In this document: piece after piece, positions 35,915 to 45,062 of the stretch
Layout of the letters: every line of letters starts with the position of its first letter
Numbering within the stretch: position 1 is the stretch's first letter
Source: JAYKJB01 sp035284745 [NCBI: Candidatus Sericytochromatia bacterium]
Lineage (GTDB): Bacteria; Cyanobacteriota; Sericytochromatia; S15B-MN24
Length of the DNA: 64,000 bases
Assembly (NCBI GenBank): GCA_035284745.1
Contig: JAYKIL010000014.1
Coordinates: forward strand, 170,511 to 234,510
Direction of reading: 5' to 3'
Notes under the pieces: generated by a model
What the model was told of the DNA's origin: nothing
The model's input: only the letters and a program-made list of their open reading frames with translations
Databases searched by the model: none
Position numbers and translations under genes: made by a program

Positions 35915-36202
35915 ATGATTCAATCAGACGAATTGCGACACATCGCGAAACTGGCTCGTCTCGAACTGTCAGAAAGCGAGCTCGCGACGTATACGCGTCA
36001 AGTGGACGAAGTGCTGCAATTTTTCGGGCAACTACACGCCATTGATACGTCGTCCATTTCAGGCCGGCCCCCACACGTCGATGACGCGCCCCGGCTCCGA
36101 AGTGACGACCCCGCAGAATCGCTCTGCGTTCAGGATGTGTTGCGAGAAGCGGCGTCCACCGAGGGTGAATATTTTCAAGTGCCCAGAATCTTGGATGCGT
36201 GA
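35915..36202 (+). CDS. gatC: Asp-tRNA(Asn)/Glu-tRNA(Gln) amidotransferase subunit C
   Basis: GatC (95 aa) stabilises GatA-GatB in tRNA-dependent Asn/Gln synthesis. The core IAKLARLELSESELA, the FGQLHAIDTSS block and VLREAAS fit the family. ATG 35915 (SD GAGG, 5 nt) gives the standard length; an upstream start would add 16 residues. gatA and gatB are not nearby, as in many bacteria. The start of the big GGDEF gene follows by 93 nt. Confidence 0.94.
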   Translation: MIQSDELRHIAKLARLELSESELATYTRQVDEVLQFFGQLHAIDTSSISGRPPHVDDAPRLRSDDPAESLCVQDVLREAASTEGEYFQVPRILDA

Positions 36203-36295
36203 GTGACCACTCGGAGAATCGCTGGGTTGCTCGCCTGAGGTCATAGATTGGGGTATGGTAACGATGAGTCCTCTTCACATAGGTTGATTCGCTCC

Positions 36296-39200
36296 ATGCT
36301 CGAGGCGGCTACTCCACACAACCCACGGTCCCGGCTGGCACAAGGCTATTTTGTGCTCATTGCCTCCCTGGGCACTTTTTTCGCCAGTTGGGCACTCATC
36401 ACAGAAACTGGTCTGGTCGCCCTCGCACAAACGTTCTTCCAAGGACAAGATTGGCAAGCGCAGACGCGAGGAGCGCTGCTCGTCAATCCCACTTTTTACA
36501 CGTTGCTCGTCTTGGGCGTGCTCGCGGAGATTACGCACATACCGCTTCCCAAGGGCGGCCGTATGACCGCAGGGTTCCTTATCAACTTCGCTGCGTTACT
36601 CATGATTGGATTGAATGCGGCCATCGCGGTCTTGGGCCTGGTTCATTTACTCACGGCATGGTTGCCTTCTCGTCGCCGATTCTCACACGCACTTTTCAAT
36701 GTCGGACAACTGTCTTTGGCCTACTGGGCTGCGAATTATGCTCTCACATACGGACACGTCTACATCTATGGCTATCCCGGAGCCGACGACAATGCCTATG
36801 TCGCATTCGCGACCGCCGCCTACTTGGTTGTAAATTTTTCGGTCATCGACACCTATTTGGCGCTGCAACGAGCGATTTCTCCTCTGCAAATTCTTTGGGA
36901 GGAGGACCGTACCGAGATCTTCGTGACGCTCGCGTTGGCCCCGATGGCTTTGTTGATGGCCTACATGCACCAAGAACAGGGATGGTGGGGAGCGGCCTTG
37001 GTTCTACTGCCAATGTTCACGACCGCCTATGGCGTGCGGCTTTACATTCAAGTCAAACGCTCAGAGCAAGCGCTGGCCGCGTCGAATCAGCAACTCACCA
37101 TCTTACAGCAGGTCGCCACGAGAATTTCCAGCCAAATCAATCTCGACCAAACGTTGGCTCTCATCTCACAAGAGATGCGGCGGGTGGTCGAGTACCACGA
37201 ATGTCTCATTTTTCTCTTGGACGCGGATTCAGGGATGCTCGTGCGGCAAAATGTGGCGCCAGACGAGGCAACACCCGCGGAACTGAAACTGCCCATTGCT
37301 CACGGGTTGCTGGGTGAAGTGGCCCGCGAGCGTCAGGCTAGACGCATTGCTGACCTCACGGCAGGCGCACTCGACGTCGGAATCCTGGCAGGCTATCGCT
37401 CACTGTTGGCTGTTCCGGTTGCGACGGATCAAGAAATACTGGGTGTGATTGCTTTGCTCCATCGCGAAGCGGAAGAATTTGATGCCGCTGCGCAACGGCT
37501 TCTGGAAATTTTGGCATCCCAGGCCTCGGTGGCCATCAAGAATGCGCAATTGTATCGCGCCACCCAACAACTCGCGGTGACCGATGGTCTGACAAAAGTA
37601 TACAATCGCCGGTATTTCGAAGAGCAATTGCACGCGGAGTTAGCGCGGGCGAGACGTCAAAAATACACAACCTCTCTGATCGTTCTCGACGTCGATCATT
37701 TCAAAAAATTTAATGACACCCACGGGCATTTGCTCGGAGACCATGTCTTACAGGGCGTGGCGAGAATCCTTCAAAAAAGTGTCAGAGAAACCGATCTTGT
37801 GGCCAGATACGGGGGCGAGGAGTTCGTTGTTATTTTGCCCGAAACACCGGCTGATGCGGCAGTTGAGGTGGCTCAACGGATTCGGCGGAACATTAAGGCG
37901 CACCCGTTTTGGGGAAAAAGCCAAACACCACTTCAGGTCACCGCCAGTTTGGGCCTGGCGTCTGACGTTTTTAGTCTGTTGGAACCAAACACTTTGTTTG
38001 ACCAGGCGGACAAATGTCTATACCAGGCTAAATCGGAAGGGCGTGATCGTGTCAGCCGGGTGATTTACCTCCCTGATCAGCCCATCGCCATTACCACGTC
38101 TCAGCAAGAAGCATCCAAAGAACCCACTTTACGGCGTCATATGAGGGCGGTTTCACAGATTTCGCTCGAGGAATGGTCTCGATATCTCACAGGTCATCTT
38201 CCTCAGGCACTTGAGGCTTGGTGGAAGGATACGCGAGTCCGCGATGCCTTGCAGAACGGCCAAGAATTTTGGGCATCCGTCGCTGAGGAATTCACCGCAG
38301 TTTTACTTAAAAACTTAAATAGCACGGAGGATGAGCGGAATGCTTGGCTAGAGAATTTCCAGGCTTTCCCACTCTATCCCAAAATACAGATGGAATTGTC
38401 GGGGCTCATCTTTGATGGCATCACGATGACTCAGCTCGAACACGCCATTTTGGAATTTTACAAAAGAACACAAGCCCTCATTCAGGGAGCCCCTTTTCCG
38501 TTGGAAGAAAGGATGACTGTCGGCGTCATTCACGAACGCCTCTTCCACGTTCTGCAACTGATGGTTGCTCAGATATGGCACGACGTTTATAAGGCGACCA
38601 GCGAGCATTTGACGCTGTTCGCGAAGCTTGAGCAGCACTTGGCCGCGTCTATCGGCCAAGACGAATTAATGATGGAGATTGCTCGCCTCACGGGACTTGC
38701 CCTGAGAGCGGACGGATGCTTACTCCTGCTCCCCGATGAGGCCGGCGTACTTCTCAGCACGTCTGCCGCTTGGGGTGTGTCAGGATGGAAACAATTGCCA
38801 CCTATTTCCACACACGATGAGATGACCCACATCTGTTGGAGACAAAAAGAAGCCTGTTTGTTTTCTAATTCACGCGAAGATCGACGCGTAAACCAAGAAT
38901 TTCTTGGGCAGATTGAACGCTCGCGCCCCGCGCGCTCTTTTTTAATGCTTCCGCTGATCCACCGTGGAGGGAGTGTAGGCGTCTTGTGCTGTATGAGCGA
39001 ACAGGAAGACCAATTCACTTCATTAGACGTGCGGATGGGGACAAAGATGGCATCGCGACTTGCTGCAACCATTACAAGAAACCATTTTGAAATCACGCGT
39101 CAAAACCGATACATGGCTTCAGTCGAGGCCTTGGCTGACGCGCTTGAACAAAGAACCACGCATCCTCCTGATCGCCTTGCCACGATTGCCAAGTCGCTGG

Positions 39201-39694
39201 CATTGGCTTCGGGTTTACCCAGTGACGAAGTCGAACTGATTGCCCAAGCCGTTCGATTGCACGACATCGGGGAAATTGCGGTACCACCGGGCATTCTTGA
39301 AAAGCCACACGAACTCACCTCTGCCGAGAGGGAACTTATTCAGACACATCCGGTGGTGGGTGCAAGTATTCTCTCCTACGTTGATACGCTTCAAGACGTT
39401 CTCCCGATCATCAGACACCACCATGAACGCCACGACGGTTCTGGCTATCCCGACGGTTTACAGGGTGACGATATCCCCTTACTCGCAAGAATCCTGGCCG
39501 TCGCCGATACGTTTGACGCGATGACTTCCGAGCGGCCGTATCGTGAGCGGCTGTCTCCAGTTGCAGCCCTACAGGAAATGCGAACATCAAAACAGTTTAG
39601 TGAAGAACTCCTCGATAACCTCGAAAAGATCATCGCGCGCGAGCTCCCGCGTAATTCTGAGCCGCAGGGACGTGGCTCGCCATGGGCCGAATGA
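36296..39694 (+). CDS. Membrane GGDEF - GAF - HD-GYP bifunctional c-di-GMP enzyme
   Basis: A 1132-aa membrane protein. About eight TM helices fill residues 1-245. Then a GAF-like domain (about 270-410), a GGDEF domain with active-site GGEEF near residue 506 and no obvious RxxD inhibitory site, a linker with unknown fold (about 600-770), a second GAF (about 785-930), and an HD-GYP domain with LHDIGEIAV near 988 and GSGYPDGL near 1048. HD-GYP has the HD pair and GYP motif; Lys of the usual HDIGK is Glu. It may both make and degrade c-di-GMP, or one domain may act as sensor. Start ATG 36296 is chosen; TTG 36248 is possible. Confidence 0.93.
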   Translation: MLEAATPHNPRSRLAQGYFVLIASLGTFFASWALITETGLVALAQTFFQGQDWQAQTRGALLVNPTFYTLLVLGVLAEITHIPLPKGGRMTAGFLINFAALLMIGLNAAIAVLGLVHLLTAWLPSRRRFSHALFNVGQLSLAYWAANYALTYGHVYIYGYPGADDNAYVAFATAAYLVVNFSVIDTYLALQRAISPLQILWEEDRTEIFVTLALAPMALLMAYMHQEQGWWGAALVLLPMFTTAYGVRLYIQVKRSEQALAASNQQLTILQQVATRISSQINLDQTLALISQEMRRVVEYHECLIFLLDADSGMLVRQNVAPDEATPAELKLPIAHGLLGEVARERQARRIADLTAGALDVGILAGYRSLLAVPVATDQEILGVIALLHREAEEFDAAAQRLLEILASQASVAIKNAQLYRATQQLAVTDGLTKVYNRRYFEEQLHAELARARRQKYTTSLIVLDVDHFKKFNDTHGHLLGDHVLQGVARILQKSVRETDLVARYGGEEFVVILPETPADAAVEVAQRIRRNIKAHPFWGKSQTPLQVTASLGLASDVFSLLEPNTLFDQADKCLYQAKSEGRDRVSRVIYLPDQPIAITTSQQEASKEPTLRRHMRAVSQISLEEWSRYLTGHLPQALEAWWKDTRVRDALQNGQEFWASVAEEFTAVLLKNLNSTEDERNAWLENFQAFPLYPKIQMELSGLIFDGITMTQLEHAILEFYKRTQALIQGAPFPLEERMTVGVIHERLFHVLQLMVAQIWHDVYKATSEHLTLFAKLEQHLAASIGQDELMMEIARLTGLALRADGCLLLLPDEAGVLLSTSAAWGVSGWKQLPPISTHDEMTHICWRQKEACLFSNSREDRRVNQEFLGQIERSRPARSFLMLPLIHRGGSVGVLCCMSEQEDQFTSLDVRMGTKMASRLAATITRNHFEITRQNRYMASVEALADALEQRTTHPPDRLATIAKSLALASGLPSDEVELIAQAVRLHDIGEIAVPPGILEKPHELTSAERELIQTHPVVGASILSYVDTLQDVLPIIRHHHERHDGSGYPDGLQGDDIPLLARILAVADTFDAMTSERPYRERLSPVAALQEMRTSKQFSEELLDNLEKIIARELPRNSEPQGRGSPWAE

Positions 39695-39698
39695 ACAA

Positions 39699-40391
39699 AT
39701 GGGAAGGCATCGATTCCGCAAACTGCGACAAAACACACATTTTCGGATTTGCGCTGTGATGGTTTTTTGCGCGTTTTTTTTCGCCTTTCAAGGGCCAGTT
39801 GCGGCGTCTGGGTCACTGCCTGTGAGGGAGTCAGCGGAAAACATTGCGCTGGAGCGAATTCGTGGGGAAGAGCTCCAGTGGAGACCGCTGGCGCAACTTC
39901 AGGGCCCCATCGGGGGATCCCCCCAAACCGACGCGATACTGGCGCTTGCCGCTGAAATTCTCTCGATGCGTATGGGTGATTCCGAGCGCGCGTTTGTAGA
40001 AATTAACTTTGAACGGGGACAAACCACGGGTGTGATTACATGGCGCGGGGCACGGGATGAAACACGCCTGAAACCTGAGGCCCTGGAACATAATCCCGAC
40101 GAATGTTGGAGGCTGCTTCAAACCGATCTGGTGCGCCTCGAAGAACTGGCGCGCGCAAAAAGAAAAACACTCGCGCGTCACGACATCTGCCCCTCCTCTC
40201 CCCAGAACACGCCCGAAGCACCGGAGCAAAGTCGCTGTATGGTCGATAAAACCGACAGCTGCCGCGCCTTCAGACAAGCGCTCGAGCGAGTGACCCGCGG
40301 AGAAATACAATGCTTGTGTCAAACACTGGAAGTAGAGAAAATCACCATGTCGAATCCCGACTTGGAGTCGCGGTGGCAGCCAGCAGAGTGA
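39699..40391 (+). CDS. Secreted protein of unknown function
   Basis: A 230-aa protein starting at ATG 4 nt after the GGDEF gene stop. A basic N-region (GRHRFRKLRQ) is followed by a hydrophobic core with PVAA cleavage near residue 40. The mature part is helical and charged with Cys-rich ends (CPSSPQNT, DSCRAFRQ, QCLCQTL), suggesting disulphides. No domain is recognised. It overlaps the 3' end of comF by 50 nt on the other strand. It may be co-transcribed with the c-di-GMP enzyme. Confidence 0.55.
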   Translation: MGRHRFRKLRQNTHFRICAVMVFCAFFFAFQGPVAASGSLPVRESAENIALERIRGEELQWRPLAQLQGPIGGSPQTDAILALAAEILSMRMGDSERAFVEINFERGQTTGVITWRGARDETRLKPEALEHNPDECWRLLQTDLVRLEELARAKRKTLARHDICPSSPQNTPEAPEQSRCMVDKTDSCRAFRQALERVTRGEIQCLCQTLEVEKITMSNPDLESRWQPAE

Positions 40392-40983
40392 CGGAAACGG
40401 CCCCTGCTTCCCTTACAGCTCTCGCGCATTCCTGAGCGGTGGCGCCTGTGGTGACAACATCATCGACCAGAACCACCGGGATCCCCACCAGAGACCGCGT
40501 ACTTCGTATCGCGCCCTTCATTACCTGATTTCGAGCCCTGCGTGACAACGCGAAAAGCGGGGGAGTGGGGCGCACTCGGCGCAATACATCGGCGCAATTC
40601 AGCCGATACTTGTTCGAGATAGCCTGCGCCAATGACAACGCTTGATTGTGTCCCCGGGACTTCATCCGGTGACAATGGAGGGGAACGGGAACCAACAAGC
40701 AATTTTGGGAAAACCACGATCCCCCCTCATGGTCAGCCGCTAGAAACCATTTAAGAGCCTCTTGTTCCCCGTCATACTTAAGCGCCCCCACGAGTTTTTT
40801 TCCAACCCCTCGGTAGGCAAGGAACGCTCTCACGCTATCGACTCCGAAGACCCGAATATTCTGAGGGGCGACCTCCCGTCCACCCCAACACGGTTGACAC
40901 AACAATTCATAGTTCCAGGCACGACATCCGAGACAACGCCGTCGATAGAATGCTTCAAGTAAACGTAAAAAAAATCGAGTCAC
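40342..40983 (-). CDS. comF: ComF-family phosphoribosyltransferase
   Basis: A 213-aa protein of the competence ComF/GntX family. Residues 17-32 hold a zinc ribbon (Cys17, Cys20, Cys29, Cys32), followed by LLVPVPLH (about 97) and the PRPP loop VVLVDDVVTTGAT near 177-189. GTG 40983 overlaps the VanZ stop in a GTGA junction with GGAGG 8 nt upstream, giving translational coupling. Role: DNA uptake in naturally competent cells; the substrate is not firmly known. Confidence 0.93.
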   Translation of the reverse strand: MTRFFLRLLEAFYRRRCLGCRAWNYELLCQPCWGGREVAPQNIRVFGVDSVRAFLAYRGVGKKLVGALKYDGEQEALKWFLAADHEGGSWFSQNCLLVPVPLHCHRMKSRGHNQALSLAQAISNKYRLNCADVLRRVRPTPPLFALSRRARNQVMKGAIRSTRSLVGIPVVLVDDVVTTGATAQECARAVREAGAVSVTLLAATATPSRDSTW

Positions 40984-41420
40984 TGACTGTACCTCCGCCC
41001 CCATTGACCAGCCCGCCACACCCAAACAAGCAGTGCGAGACTGACGCCGACGGCATCTATCCCCACGTCCGTGAGTTGACCTCCACGGTGTGGAACCAAA
41101 AGTTGGTGTAACTCATCAGAGGTGGCATAAGCCACAGAAAATAACCACGCCTGTCGCACGTGTCCTGGGCGAGGGGCCAGCGACCACGCGAACAAAAGTG
41201 CCAAGAGGGCGTAGGCAAAAACGTGCGCAAATTTGCGCACGATCATGTGAAGGATATCCAGACACCCGTCAGGCGGGTATGAAACCCCAAGTACGGAAAG
41301 AATAGATTGTAAAAGCCAAGAACTGTGCTCTCCCGATGCCGTCTGAGATGACATAAAGAAAATGAGCCCCATCCAAAGGCAAGTGAGGCCCCAACGCCAA
41401 AAATAGGAAACGCCTTGCAC
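40980..41420 (-). CDS. VanZ-like membrane protein
   Basis: A 146-aa protein with four predicted TM helices (about 7-23, 58-80, 88-104, 115-135). RKFAHVFAYALLALL and the DELHQLLVPHRGGQLTDVGID motif between helices are the VanZ-family hallmarks. VanZ proteins can confer lipid/glycopeptide or other resistance, but most members are uncharacterised. GTG start with AGGAG 5-6 nt upstream. It is coupled to comF. Confidence 0.9.
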   Translation of the reverse strand: MQGVSYFWRWGLTCLWMGLIFFMSSQTASGEHSSWLLQSILSVLGVSYPPDGCLDILHMIVRKFAHVFAYALLALLFAWSLAPRPGHVRQAWLFSVAYATSDELHQLLVPHRGGQLTDVGIDAVGVSLALLVWVWRAGQWGRRYSQ

Positions 41421-41731
41421 AACTTCTCCTCATCGGGTTCATTCATCAAATCAACAATCTAACATCAAACCCCTGACCAAAAAGCCAACAACAGCTGTTC
41501 AGGTGCCCGGAAAATTGCTGCCGCGATCACTCATTCTTGCGGTTTTCCACACGTCATGGGTATTATGATATTTGCCGGGAATTGGGGGCGCCGCCTCCCA
41601 AATGTTACGCCAGCGATTGTTGAGTCCGTCTTCGTGCCGGTCCAATTCGCGCCCAGTCAAAGCGCTCAACACCGGTACAATGAGCCAAGACACACACCAT
41701 CAGCACACATCTGCAAGGAACTTCTGGAAAA
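41421..41731. promoter_or_regulatory. 311-bp divergent region: rpsA promoter and leader hairpin
   Basis: The stretch between the VanZ and S1 genes has no coding signal. TTGCGG (41537-41542), 18-bp spacer and TATTAT (41561-41566) make a promoter reading toward rpsA. In the roughly 160-nt leader, TTGGGGGCG and CGCCTCCCAA (about 41582-41601) make a strong hairpin with one bulge. The hairpin could be an S1 autoregulatory element. Confidence 0.5.
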
Positions 41732-42862
41732 ATGCCTCAAGTGGACGATACTTTGGAATTTGGTCATATCGACTACGAGTCGACATTTCGCAATCTCCAA
41801 CAAGGAGACATTGTGAATGGGTTTGTCATCAAGGTAGGCCCAGATGAAGTCTTGGTGGATGTGGGGGGTAAGTCTGAAGGCGTCATTCCCATCCGAGAAC
41901 TTTCGAGCACGCCTGTTGGCGACCCGCGGGAATTCGTTCAAGTGGGCGACGAACTCGAGCTGTACATCCTGCGGGAAGAGAACGAAGATGGGCAATTGAC
42001 TCTTTCCAAAAAGCGGGTTGACCAGGCCCGCGGTTGGATTCAAGCCGTGAAGGATTACGAAGAGGAAAGAACCATCAACGCGCCTGTGAAGGATGTCGTG
42101 AAGGGTGGAGTTATCGTTGACTGCTATAAGCTCCGCGGCTTCGTTCCGGCTTCCCAACTCAGGACCAAGGGGCCTCACGAAGAGTTGGTCGGGCAAGAAC
42201 TTCCGCTGAAGATCATTGAAGTTGACCAACGTCGCAACAAGCTCATCCTTTCTCACCGGCAAGCGATTGCCGCGGAAAAAGGCAAGCAACGCTCAGAAAC
42301 CCTGGCGTCTCTGGAAGTGGGCCAAGTTGTTGAGGGCAAGGTGGTTCGCATCGCCGACTTCGGTGCGTTCATCGACTTGGGTGGAATCGATGGTTTGCTG
42401 CCCATTTCAGAAATTTCGTGGCAGCGCATCCAACATCCTTCGGATTCTTTGAAAATAGGTGACGACCTGACCTTGAAGGTTTTGAAGGTGGATCGGGACA
42501 GTCACAAAATCTCTTTGTCGCTGAAGCAATTGCAGCCTGACCCTTGGACCACTTTGGCACTTCGCTTCCGCGAAGGAGAAGTGATTGACGGCAAAGTCAC
42601 CAAATTGGCATCCTTTGGCGCCTTCGTTGAAATTGAGCCGGGCGTCGAGGCCTTGCTCCCGACGGCGGAAATGTCAGAGAAGCAGGTCAAACCTGAAGAA
42701 GTGGTGGTCGTGGGACAAGAAGTACGGGCCGTCATCAAGCGATTCCGCCCCGAGGATCGGCGTATATCGTTGAGCCTGCGCGAAATTGCCCAAGACGTCA
42801 CCCAAGACGCTCACGATGAGTACTCTGAGGATGTCGGCGATGGGTCGTCGGACGAGGAATAA
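41732..42862 (+). CDS. rpsA: Ribosomal protein S1 (four S1 domains)
   Basis: A 376-aa RNA-binding protein with four S1 motifs (about 22-92, 110-178, 193-262, 278-347; GFVIKVGPDEVLVDVGGKSEG and VVRIADFGAFIDLGGIDG are the clearest) and an acidic tail ending SSDEE. It recruits mRNA to the 30S subunit. The size resembles the shorter S1 of Cyanobacteria and Firmicutes rather than the six-domain proteobacterial form. The ATG has a weak GGAA site. The gene overlaps the radical-SAM gene by 23 nt, so the two are co-expressed. Confidence 0.95.
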   Translation: MPQVDDTLEFGHIDYESTFRNLQQGDIVNGFVIKVGPDEVLVDVGGKSEGVIPIRELSSTPVGDPREFVQVGDELELYILREENEDGQLTLSKKRVDQARGWIQAVKDYEEERTINAPVKDVVKGGVIVDCYKLRGFVPASQLRTKGPHEELVGQELPLKIIEVDQRRNKLILSHRQAIAAEKGKQRSETLASLEVGQVVEGKVVRIADFGAFIDLGGIDGLLPISEISWQRIQHPSDSLKIGDDLTLKVLKVDRDSHKISLSLKQLQPDPWTTLALRFREGEVIDGKVTKLASFGAFVEIEPGVEALLPTAEMSEKQVKPEEVVVVGQEVRAVIKRFRPEDRRISLSLREIAQDVTQDAHDEYSEDVGDGSSDEE

Positions 42863-44246
42863 GCCGCAGGGCGGATTAATAGCTTCGATCGAGCCGGGCA
42901 GCTTAGCTGCTCGGCTCAATCTCCTTGCGGGAGATAAGCTGTTGGCCATCAACGGCAAAACCCTGAGGGACATTATCGACTACCGCTACGAAATCGCAGA
43001 ACCATTCATTGAGCTCACGGTGATGCGAGGGAATGAGATTTTTCAAAGTGAACTCGAAAAGGAAATCGATGAGGATCTCGGCATTCACTTTGAGTTAGCC
43101 GTCTTCGATAACATCATCGAGTGTCACAACAAATGTTCCTTTTGCTTCATTCACCAAATGGCACGTGGATTGCGTCACTCCCTTTACATCATGGATGATG
43201 ACTATCGGTTAAGTTTTCTCCAGGGTAACTTTGTTACGCTCACCAACCTCAAACCTCACGACTGGAAGCGGATCTACCAAGACCGTCTGTCCCCCCTTAA
43301 CGTCTCGGTACACACCACGAATCCAAGCTTGCGAGCAGAGATGATTAAACATCCCCAAGGGGGGGCCATCAAAAAACAACTGAGGCGCTTAACGCAACGG
43401 GGCATCGACTTTCACGCCCAAATTGTTTTTTGTCCTGGTTTTAACGATGGGGCAGAACTCGACCGCACGTTGCGTGATCTTGAGAAATTCAAGCCCCAAC
43501 TCCAATCTATCGCCATTGTGCCTGTCGGACTAACCCAGTTCAGAACGTACCTGCCACAATTGGAGTCCGTCACCCCCAAATTGGCTCGGGAAACAGTTAC
43601 TCAAGTAAAAACCTGGCAACGACATTACAAGGAGCGCTGGGGCGACCCAACCGTGCGCCTGGGGGACGAATTTTACATCATTGCCGATATGCCTCTGCCC
43701 AGTCACTCCCACTACGGCGACTATTGGCAATTGGGCGACGGGGTAGGCGGGGGAGCCTTGATGAGCCATGAATTTAAACGGGTGTCCAAACACCTGCCGG
43801 CCCAGGTGCCGCAACCGCGGGTGGTCACCGTTGTCACCGGGCAGGCGGGGGAACGCATCATGCGACCTTTGATTGCACGCCTGAATGAAATAGAAGGCCT
43901 TACAGTAAAACTACAAGTCTTGAAAAGCGAATTTTGGGGGCCAGAGATCACCGTGACAGGTTTGCTGACCTATCACGATTTAGTGACGAACCTGAAGGGA
44001 AAACCCATCGGCGATGCGCTCATCATTTCGCGGGTGATGCTCAAAGACGGGACCGACCTACTGCTTGATGGCAAACAAGTGGGTGATCTCGCCACGGCCC
44101 TTGAAATACCAGTCCACGCGGTTGAGAACTCGGCCAGAGGCTTGGTCGCGGGCGTCTTTGGAACGTCTGAGGCGAACCTCCCCGGTGGGGAATACGCATA
44201 TCACGGCCCATACGAACCGAACCTGCCTTTGGCTGCTTTGAATTGA
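42840..44246 (+). CDS. PDZ plus radical-SAM DUF512-family protein
   Basis: A 468-aa protein. A PDZ-like N-terminus (IEPGSLAARLNLLAGDKL, about 17-34) is followed by a CxxxCxxC cluster: Cys95, Cys99, Cys102 in ECHNKCSFCF, then a SAM-barrel-like region with VSVHTTNPSLR and the C-terminal DUF512 part with GEYAYHGPYE. This layout matches the putative FeS oxidoreductase described as cyanobacterial-specific (TIGR03279) and related Firmicutes proteins; it is a good lineage hint. The reaction is unknown. The ATG lies inside the rpsA end, with GAGG 9 nt upstream. A hairpin terminator follows. Confidence 0.85.
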   Translation: MGRRTRNKPQGGLIASIEPGSLAARLNLLAGDKLLAINGKTLRDIIDYRYEIAEPFIELTVMRGNEIFQSELEKEIDEDLGIHFELAVFDNIIECHNKCSFCFIHQMARGLRHSLYIMDDDYRLSFLQGNFVTLTNLKPHDWKRIYQDRLSPLNVSVHTTNPSLRAEMIKHPQGGAIKKQLRRLTQRGIDFHAQIVFCPGFNDGAELDRTLRDLEKFKPQLQSIAIVPVGLTQFRTYLPQLESVTPKLARETVTQVKTWQRHYKERWGDPTVRLGDEFYIIADMPLPSHSHYGDYWQLGDGVGGGALMSHEFKRVSKHLPAQVPQPRVVTVVTGQAGERIMRPLIARLNEIEGLTVKLQVLKSEFWGPEITVTGLLTYHDLVTNLKGKPIGDALIISRVMLKDGTDLLLDGKQVGDLATALEIPVHAVENSARGLVAGVFGTSEANLPGGEYAYHGPYEPNLPLAALN

Positions 44247-44250
44247 TAGT

Positions 44251-44271
44251 GGGTCCGGCAGGGCCGGACCC
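44251..44271 (+). terminator. Hairpin downstream of the radical-SAM gene
   Basis: GGGTCCGGC-AGG-GCCGGACCC, a perfect 9-bp stem starting 4 nt after the stop; only a short GTTT follows, so termination may be partial. Confidence 0.6.
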
Positions 44272-44286
44272 GTTTCCAACCCACCT

Positions 44287-44583
44287 CTAGCGCGCTTCAA
44301 TCCCCTCTTTTGGGGCCGCGTTGTAGCGGTCCGATGCCTCGGCTGAACCCGATTTTTCACGCCAGACTCCGATGGCAGCTTGCTTGCTACCACACAGCGC
44401 GCTCCCCAGCGCATCCCTGCCTGAGCGCATTAATTCCGTCGCTCGTATGCGCCCACGATCTAGATTCGGCGTTACCCGTTCCTGTAACTCACGCCGTACC
44501 TCCTCCCCAGCACGAGGGGTCAGCAAGGCTGTTCCCAACGCTCCAATGATGCCACCCAAAACCATCCAGCCTATTTGAACCAT
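44287..44583 (-). CDS. YtxH-like small membrane protein
   Basis: A 98-aa protein with an N-terminal TM segment (MVLGGIIGALGTALLTPRAGEE) and a charged helical tail, the pattern of YtxH/gas-vesicle-like general stress proteins. AAGGAGGCGATG precedes the ATG at 44583. It is 31 nt downstream of the GlsB-like gene on the same strand. Proposed to be a stress-related envelope protein; precise role unknown. Confidence 0.75.
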   Translation of the reverse strand: MVQIGWMVLGGIIGALGTALLTPRAGEEVRRELQERVTPNLDRGRIRATELMRSGRDALGSALCGSKQAAIGVWREKSGSAEASDRYNAAPKEGIEAR

Positions 44584-44614
44584 CATCGCCTCCTTTTGAA
44601 TCCGCCTCGGCAAA

Positions 44615-44884
44615 TCAGCCACGCCGTGCGAGAGGTCCTGCCAAGACACTTAGACCCCAGACCAAAAGAGCAGCCCCGAAAATAGAGGGGACGAGCGCCA
44701 AGCCGTTGACAATCGGTCCAGCAGGAAGCGAGAAGTAATGGAAAAGGTACCCGCCCAGCATCGCTCCGAAAAGCCCGGCTACGATGGCGCCGATCCAGCC
44801 ACCCGGCATACGCCCTGGGACCAAGGCATCCCCTAGGAAACCTACAACCGCTGCGACCAACAGCAACCAAACGAATCCAAACAC
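44615..44884 (-). CDS. GlsB/YeaQ/YmgE family small membrane protein
   Basis: An 89-aa polytopic protein (three TM segments) with the family glycine pattern: VGFLGDALVPGRMPGGWIGA and GLFGAMLGGYLF near the second helix. These transglycosylase-associated proteins are small stress-induced membrane proteins. GTG start; its ribosome site AGGGGGC lies within a GCCCCC-GAA-GGGGGC hairpin, so translation may be controlled. It is likely co-transcribed with the YtxH-like gene. Confidence 0.85.
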   Translation of the reverse strand: MFGFVWLLLVAAVVGFLGDALVPGRMPGGWIGAIVAGLFGAMLGGYLFHYFSLPAGPIVNGLALVPSIFGAALLVWGLSVLAGPLARRG

Positions 44885-45062
44885 ACGAGCCCCCTTCGGG
44901 GGCCCCCGTCCTCTCGGGCATCACAGTACCTGCGAGTCCAGTTAATTCCCCCGCCTTATTTGGAACAAGAGGCGTGACACCTTCTGCTCACAAGAGGGAA
45001 ATTAGCACTCCGCTCAGCGATGTTACAACGCACCCCTGTGTGGCACCCCCTCAACCGAGGGG

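Noticed and set aside
36388-37317. 309-aa alternative plus-strand frame in the GGDEF gene
   Set aside because: Covered by the membrane and GAF part of the c-di-GMP enzyme in another frame; basic, low-information sequence.
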